From Hwangdonia lutea (lineage in GTDB: Bacteria > Bacteroidota > Bacteroidia > Flavobacteriales > Flavobacteriaceae), in the NCBI RefSeq assembly GCF_032814565.1, contig NZ_CP136521.1, positions 372,001-436,000 of the forward strand: a stretch of DNA of 64,000 bases, written 5' to 3'. Below are positions 59,390 through 64,000 of this stretch, one piece after another. Made by a program: the position numbers and the translations under genes. Within the stretch, counting starts at the first letter, position 1, and every line of letters begins with the position of its first letter. The notes beneath the pieces were generated by a model. It saw only the letters and a program-made list of their open reading frames with translations. It ran no database searches and had not been told where the DNA came from.

Positions 59390-61075
59390 ATGCGATTAAC
59401 CCTCATATTTTTTTTAATGCTTTCTACAATTACTGTGGCACAAAACAACTACCCACAAGATTATTTTAGAAGTCCGCTGGATATTCCTTTAATTCTATCT
59501 GGCACTTTTGCAGAGTTGCGCTCCAACCATTTTCATTCGGGGTTAGACATAAAAACACAGCAACGCATAGGCCTTAATGTTTATGCATCGGCTGGTGGAT
59601 TTGTAAGCCGGATTAAGGTATCTCATTATGGCTACGGGAAAGCCCTGTACATTACACACCCCAATGGTTACACCACGGTTTATGCACATTTACATAAGTT
59701 TTCGCCCGATATTGAGGCTTATGTGAAAAAGCATCAATATGAAAAAGAATCGTTTCAGATTGAATTGTTTCCGAGTGCCGATGAACTAAAAATTGAAAAA
59801 GGCCAAATTGTAGCTTTAAGCGGGAATACTGGCGGTTCTGGCGGTCCACATTTGCATTATGAGATTCGCGATAAAACAGAGCGCCCCATAAACCCTATGC
59901 TATTTGGCATTGATATAAGAGATTCCATTAACCCGCTAATTTACTCTATTTATGCTTATCCGATGGATGAAAATTCATTTATAAACCAATCGAATTCTAA
60001 AACGAAACTGCGCTTAATTCCTATAGAAAGTGGCGATTATGTGGTTGAAAGTATCGAAGCCATTGGCAATATTGGATTTGGTATTGAAACTATTGATAGG
60101 CAAAATTTGGCGGCCAATAAAAATGGGGTTTACAACATTCAAACCTTTGTAAATGGCAGCAAAATTTTCGAGCTCGATTTCAGTCGGTTTTCATTCAGCG
60201 AAACCAAGCACCTCAACAGGCTTATTGATTACGAACATTACAAAACCCAAAAATCTCGGGTTCAAAAGCTATTCAATCAAAACAACCCATTAAGTTTGTA
60301 CAAAGATGTTTTAAACGATGGTGTTTTATCAATTAAAGACAGCACCCATTCGGTTTACAAAATAAAAGTGGGCGATTTTAAAAGTAATAATACATGGGCA
60401 ACCATAAATATAAAAGGCCAAAAATTAGATAGTGTTAAAGGCGAAACAAAAAAAATCACACCTTATTATATTAGTGCCAATGAAGCCACTAATTTAAAAA
60501 AAGGAAAAGTTTCGGTCGATTTTTTTAAAGACACTTTTTACGAAGATTTTTATTTAGATTTTGATGTAAAAAACGACACCCTTATACTGCACGAAGACAT
60601 TATTCCAACTAAAAAAAGCTTTAAGGTTTCTTATGATGTTAGTGCCTATTCCGATAAGGATAAAAGCAAATTATACATTGCAAAATTGATAGGTTACAAA
60701 AAATTTCCAGCTTATTCCTCAACAAAAAAAACAGGTAATGTGTTAACGACTTACTCAAAAACCTTGGGTGAATTCGCATTGGCAACCGATACTATAAGCC
60801 CCACCATAACGCCTATTAATTTTAAAAAAGGACAATGGCTAAGTAATTTTAGATTTTTAAAAATTAAGATTGATGATGAGATTTCGGGCATATCAAATTA
60901 TAGAGCTACCGTAAACGGAAAATGGATTTTAATGGAGTACGATTACAAAACAAAAACCCTAACGCACGACTTTAACGATGGAATGATTACCGAAACAAAA
61001 AATAATTTAAAACTAATTGTTACCGATAATGTTGGAAATAATTCTACTTTTGAAACTGTATTTTACAGGAAATAA
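59390..61075 (+). CDS. M23-family metallopeptidase, exported
   Basis: The 561 residues begin with a signal peptide (LIFFLMLSTITVAQ). The M23/LytM domain near 25-180 has SNHFHSGLDIKTQQRIGLNV near 44 (HxxxD zinc site) and GNTGGSGGPHLHYEIRD near 145 (HxH). The remaining 380 residues are beta-rich with no recognised domain (SKIFELDFSRFSF, KKSFKVSYDVSAYSDK). The peptidase should cut peptidoglycan cross-bridges or regulate another enzyme. It is followed after 12 bases by a TonB-dependent receptor, so the pair is likely one operon. Confidence 0.88.
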   Translation: MRLTLIFFLMLSTITVAQNNYPQDYFRSPLDIPLILSGTFAELRSNHFHSGLDIKTQQRIGLNVYASAGGFVSRIKVSHYGYGKALYITHPNGYTTVYAHLHKFSPDIEAYVKKHQYEKESFQIELFPSADELKIEKGQIVALSGNTGGSGGPHLHYEIRDKTERPINPMLFGIDIRDSINPLIYSIYAYPMDENSFINQSNSKTKLRLIPIESGDYVVESIEAIGNIGFGIETIDRQNLAANKNGVYNIQTFVNGSKIFELDFSRFSFSETKHLNRLIDYEHYKTQKSRVQKLFNQNNPLSLYKDVLNDGVLSIKDSTHSVYKIKVGDFKSNNTWATINIKGQKLDSVKGETKKITPYYISANEATNLKKGKVSVDFFKDTFYEDFYLDFDVKNDTLILHEDIIPTKKSFKVSYDVSAYSDKDKSKLYIAKLIGYKKFPAYSSTKKTGNVLTTYSKTLGEFALATDTISPTITPINFKKGQWLSNFRFLKIKIDDEISGISNYRATVNGKWILMEYDYKTKTLTHDFNDGMITETKNNLKLIVTDNVGNNSTFETVFYRK

Positions 61076-61087
61076 ATTTTCTAGCTT

Positions 61088-63568
61088 TTGAATTCAAGAC
61101 TTTCACTTACAACCATTCTATTTTTATTGTTTCTTGCATTGGGCCATTCGCAAACGTCTACACTTCGAGGAATTGTTTTAAATGATGAAAACACGCCCGT
61201 TTCTAAAGTAAACATTAAAGCAGGAAATGTTGGCACAACAACCAACGAAAACGGGTTTTACTCTATAAAAATCCCCGCGAATCAAGATGTTACCGTTGAA
61301 TTCTCTCATCTTGTTTATAAAAAAATAAGCATCACTTTCAATCTTAAAAATGGCGAAAGCCATGAGTTTAATCCGGTAATGAATACCACTGTTGCCCAAA
61401 TTGCAGCCGTTGTTGTTTCTGGAAATCGCAGAAAAGATGTTGAAGGTGTAACTTCCCTAAAACCCGAAACCATTAGAAAAATACCGGGTGCCAATGCCGG
61501 TGTCGAGAATTTATTATTAACCCTCCCCGGAGTTAGCAACAATAACGAGTTGAGTACGCAATACTCCGTTCGTGGTGGCAATTACGACGAAAATTTGGTG
61601 TATGTAAATGGTATTGAAGTGTATCGGCCGTTTTTAATCCGCTCGGGGCAACAGGAAGGTTTAAGTTTTGTAAATACCGATTTGGTGCAGAATGTCGATT
61701 TTTCATCGGGTGGATTTCAAGCCAAATACGGCGATAAATTATCATCGGTTTTAGATATTACCTATAAAAATCCGTATCAATTCGAAATCAATGCCGATTT
61801 AAGTTTATTGGGCGGTAGCCTTTCGTACGAAGACATAAGTAAAGATTCAAAGTTTACAAGTATTGTTGGAATTCGCTATCGCGATAACGGTTTGTTGGTA
61901 AATGCCAAAGAAACCGAAACCAATTATGATGCGGCTTTTGCCGATGCTCAAGCATTTTTAACTTACAAATTTACCGATAAATTTCAATTGAGTTTTTTAG
62001 GAAATGCCTCGTTAAACAAATACAGTTACGAGCCACAAACGCGACAAACCAATTTTGGTACGCTGGCAGATCCGTTGGCATTATTAGTATTTTACGAAGG
62101 CCAGGAAAAAGACCAATATCAAACGCTATTTGGTGCTTTGAAAGGCACTTATATTGCAAACGACAATTTAACGGTTCATGCCATTGCATCAACCTATCAC
62201 ACCACCGAAGAAGAGTATTTTGATATTTTAGCGCAATACAGATTGGGTGAAGTTAATACCAATATTGGTGATGAAGATTTGGGTGAAGTTGAATTTAGCG
62301 AGGGTATTGGCGGACAATTAAATCACGGACGAAACGATTTAGATGCACTAATCACCACGGTTGAGCATAAAGGCGATTTAAAAATTGACGACAACCGCAT
62401 TGAGTGGTCTGTAAAATATACCAACGAAGATATTCGCGACTGCTTGGTGGAATGGGAGGTTATCGATTCTGCTGGATTTTCAATTCGTCCACCACATATC
62501 GATGCCTTTAACGAGCAACCCTATACACCGTTTGAAGGCCCCATTGAGCCCTTTCAAAACGTGCGTGCCACAAACAATACCAAAATAAATAGATGGCAAG
62601 CCTACGCCCAATGGAGTAAACGCTCTGTTATTGGTACGAGCGATGTATGGTACAATGCGGGTTTGCGCGTGCATGATTGGTCGGTTAGCGATAATAATGC
62701 TGTCTCTTCGAGCTCAGTCGAGAAGTCAAATCAAACCGTGTTTAGTCCGCGTGCGCAATTTGCCATAAAGCCTTATTGGGAAAAAGATATGCTGTTTAGA
62801 ATTGCCGGTGGCTTATATTATCAACCACCATTTTATAGAGAGTTACGCGATGTAGATGGCGTTGTTCAGCCCAATGTAAAAGCACAAAAATCGTTTCATT
62901 TGGTATTGGGAAATGACTACAGCTTTAAAATGTGGGAGCGTCCTTTTAAATTAACAACCGAAGCTTATTATAAAAGTTTAAGCGATGTAAACCCCTATAC
63001 TTTGGAAAACGTTCGCATCCGTTATCGCGCTAACAATTCCGCGAAAGCGTACGCCTACGGATTGGATATGCGCCTGAATGGCGAGTTTGTACCGGGAACC
63101 GAATCGTGGTTTAGTTTTGGCTATTTAAAAACCGAAGAGAACATAAACAACCGGGGCTATATTGCACGACCCACAGACCAGCGCTTAAAGTTTGCGGCAT
63201 TGTTTCAAGATTATGTGCCCAACATTCCGAGTATGAAAATGTACTTGAATTTGGTGTTTAATACCGGTTTGCCTGGTGGCTCACCGAGTTATGCCGACCC
63301 TTACGAATATCAAAACAGATTACCATCGTACAAGCGTGCCGATGTGGGGTTTCAGTTCGTTTTGGTTGATGATAAAAAGCAATTTAACAACGGTTGGAAA
63401 AAACCGTTTAAAGAACTGACGTTTGGGGTTGAGATTTTTAACATTTTCGATGTGCAAAACTCCATAACCAATACTTGGGTACGCGATGTGTACAGCAAAC
63501 GCCAATATGCCATTCCCAACTTTTTAACACCGCGGGTTTTTAATGTGCGCACCACCATGAAGTTTTAG
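61088..63568 (+). CDS. TonB-dependent receptor with carboxypeptidase-like plug extension
   Basis: The 826 residues begin at a TTG with a signal peptide (LTTILFLLFLALGHSQ). Residues 24-105 form a carboxypeptidase-regulatory-like (CarboxypepD_reg) domain: LRGIVLNDENTPVSKVNIKA near 27 and TNENGFYSIKIPANQDV near 53. The plug follows near 110-225 (VAQIAAVVVSGNRRKDVEGV, then VENLLLTLPGVSNNNELSTQ and YSVRGGNYDENLVYVNGIEV), then a 22-strand barrel ending RVFNVRTTMKF with the terminal Phe. The ligand is unknown. SusD is absent, so it is not a standard polysaccharide locus. Confidence 0.93.
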   Translation: MNSRLSLTTILFLLFLALGHSQTSTLRGIVLNDENTPVSKVNIKAGNVGTTTNENGFYSIKIPANQDVTVEFSHLVYKKISITFNLKNGESHEFNPVMNTTVAQIAAVVVSGNRRKDVEGVTSLKPETIRKIPGANAGVENLLLTLPGVSNNNELSTQYSVRGGNYDENLVYVNGIEVYRPFLIRSGQQEGLSFVNTDLVQNVDFSSGGFQAKYGDKLSSVLDITYKNPYQFEINADLSLLGGSLSYEDISKDSKFTSIVGIRYRDNGLLVNAKETETNYDAAFADAQAFLTYKFTDKFQLSFLGNASLNKYSYEPQTRQTNFGTLADPLALLVFYEGQEKDQYQTLFGALKGTYIANDNLTVHAIASTYHTTEEEYFDILAQYRLGEVNTNIGDEDLGEVEFSEGIGGQLNHGRNDLDALITTVEHKGDLKIDDNRIEWSVKYTNEDIRDCLVEWEVIDSAGFSIRPPHIDAFNEQPYTPFEGPIEPFQNVRATNNTKINRWQAYAQWSKRSVIGTSDVWYNAGLRVHDWSVSDNNAVSSSSVEKSNQTVFSPRAQFAIKPYWEKDMLFRIAGGLYYQPPFYRELRDVDGVVQPNVKAQKSFHLVLGNDYSFKMWERPFKLTTEAYYKSLSDVNPYTLENVRIRYRANNSAKAYAYGLDMRLNGEFVPGTESWFSFGYLKTEENINNRGYIARPTDQRLKFAALFQDYVPNIPSMKMYLNLVFNTGLPGGSPSYADPYEYQNRLPSYKRADVGFQFVLVDDKKQFNNGWKKPFKELTFGVEIFNIFDVQNSITNTWVRDVYSKRQYAIPNFLTPRVFNVRTTMKF

Positions 63569-63593
63569 TGTTTTTTTAACAGCCATTTTAACT

Positions 63594-63620
63594 TTTGTAT
63601 TGAAAACAGTTATAAATTTG
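63594..63620 (+). promoter_or_regulatory. possible promoter for the right-edge gene
   Basis: TTTG at 63594-63597 and TAAATTTG at 63613-63620 fit the Bacteroidota consensus, but the 15-base spacing is shorter than usual. A CCAAAA...TTTTGG inverted repeat follows at about 63633-63649. Confidence 0.4.
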
Positions 63621-63718
63621 TATATATAAAAGACCAAAATGGACTTTTGGATGATTTATCCCATGTTGCTTAAAATTAATAAACTACTAAAAACAGGGTA
63701 TTGTAAAACTTTCAGTAA

Positions 63719-64000
63719 ATGAAACAGCTTTTTAGAAATATTGTAACCTTAAGCGTGTTGCTAGTTTATAGCTTAGGCACTACAATTTCTGTACAAAATG
63801 TTGTTAGCCATTCGGTTTTAAACGTTGAAAAGCATCAAGGCGATACCGTAAAAGACGCGCAGGCGTCAAAAGCGCTTGCGGCTTATTTATATTCCAACAA
63901 TGATTTTATTGATAGTGTTTTAAACAATTTTTCTTTTGATTTTGATTTTGAAACCGAGGACTTTAAATCGTCGTTTTCAGCCTTAAAACACAAAGAATCG
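63719..64000 (+). CDS. secreted protein of unknown function, cut by the window edge
   Basis: The ATG at 63719 opens 94 codons to the right edge. The N-terminus is a signal peptide (IVTLSVLLVYSLGTTISVQN). The following part is acidic and Asn-rich: HQGDTVKDAQASKALAAYLY and SNNDFIDSVLNNFSFDFDFE. I do not recognise a domain. Its gene lies 150 bases after the TonB receptor gene and has its own possible promoter. Confidence 0.6.
   Translation, partial: MKQLFRNIVTLSVLLVYSLGTTISVQNVVSHSVLNVEKHQGDTVKDAQASKALAAYLYSNNDFIDSVLNNFSFDFDFETEDFKSSFSALKHKES

Noticed and set aside
59390-63568. Polysaccharide utilisation locus around the TonB receptor
   Set aside because: There is no SusD-like gene, no glycoside hydrolase and no matching regulator next to it, only an M23 peptidase.

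Overview
The window is AT-rich chromosomal DNA from a member of the Flavobacteriaceae (Bacteroidota), probably marine. The signs are: a subtilase with a type IX secretion C-terminal sorting domain, a SusC-like TonB-dependent receptor, lipoproteins with acidic residues after the lipid cysteine, several promoters of the Bacteroidota -7 form TAnnTTTG, a 6S-like RNA between zapA and rny, and DUF2795 and DUF2911 proteins. Genus cannot be fixed from sequence alone. I found no tRNA, rRNA, CRISPR array or intact IS element.

Region 1 (1-20297, all on the minus strand) is one surface-glycan locus read from right to left. It starts with wza and wzc (export lipoprotein and tyrosine autokinase) and the wzm/wzt ABC exporter. 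Then come five methyltransferases, seven ordinary glycosyltransferases, a WbsX/GH99-like protein, a UDP-GlcNAc 2-epimerase and an unclassified GT-A-like protein. It ends at the left edge with a CMP-nonulosonate synthetase fused to a KdsC-type phosphatase. Many of the genes touch or overlap, so this is a tightly coupled operon for a methylated, probably nonulosonate-containing polysaccharide.

Region 2 (20400-28800) is mostly housekeeping on the plus strand: an ABC-F ATPase, a methyltransferase, a cobalamin adenosyltransferase, a DUF2795 protein, secA and a small lipoprotein. Its gaps hold several palindromic interspersed repeats.

Region 3 (28987-30560) is accessory DNA. It has an orphan membrane-protein gene followed by an attC-like imperfect palindrome, then a decayed membrane ORF and a repeat element. 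It looks like a mobile gene cassette.

Region 4 (30561-45552) contains an ECF sigma factor / anti-sigma / secreted highly charged repeat protein operon, MeaB GTPase, PAP2 phosphatase, a MATE exporter, a beta-propeller protein, an mnmA-subtilase-flavin oxidoreductase operon and a five-domain fasciclin lipoprotein. The fasciclin gene is followed by a long structured noncoding palindrome.

Region 5 (45553-64000) has a MORN-like protein, an MFS transporter, an M48 protease, msrB, a DinB protein, NDH-2, dihydrolipoyl dehydrogenase, aroQ, a small porin, xerD, a PAS histidine kinase, rny, a 6S-like RNA, zapA with a coiled-coil partner, an M23 peptidase with a TonB receptor, and the start of a secreted protein cut by the right edge.

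The most interesting unexplained signals are noncoding. They are a four-copy element with ends GCGTTAGGGATTG...GGGTAACGCC, the attC-like site at 29609-29670, the roughly 109-base palindrome at 45333-45441, an orphan terminator at 38005-38042, and small repeat families shared between intergenic regions. All coordinates, pairings and motifs were read by eye. Family assignments rest on recognised motifs, not on a search.
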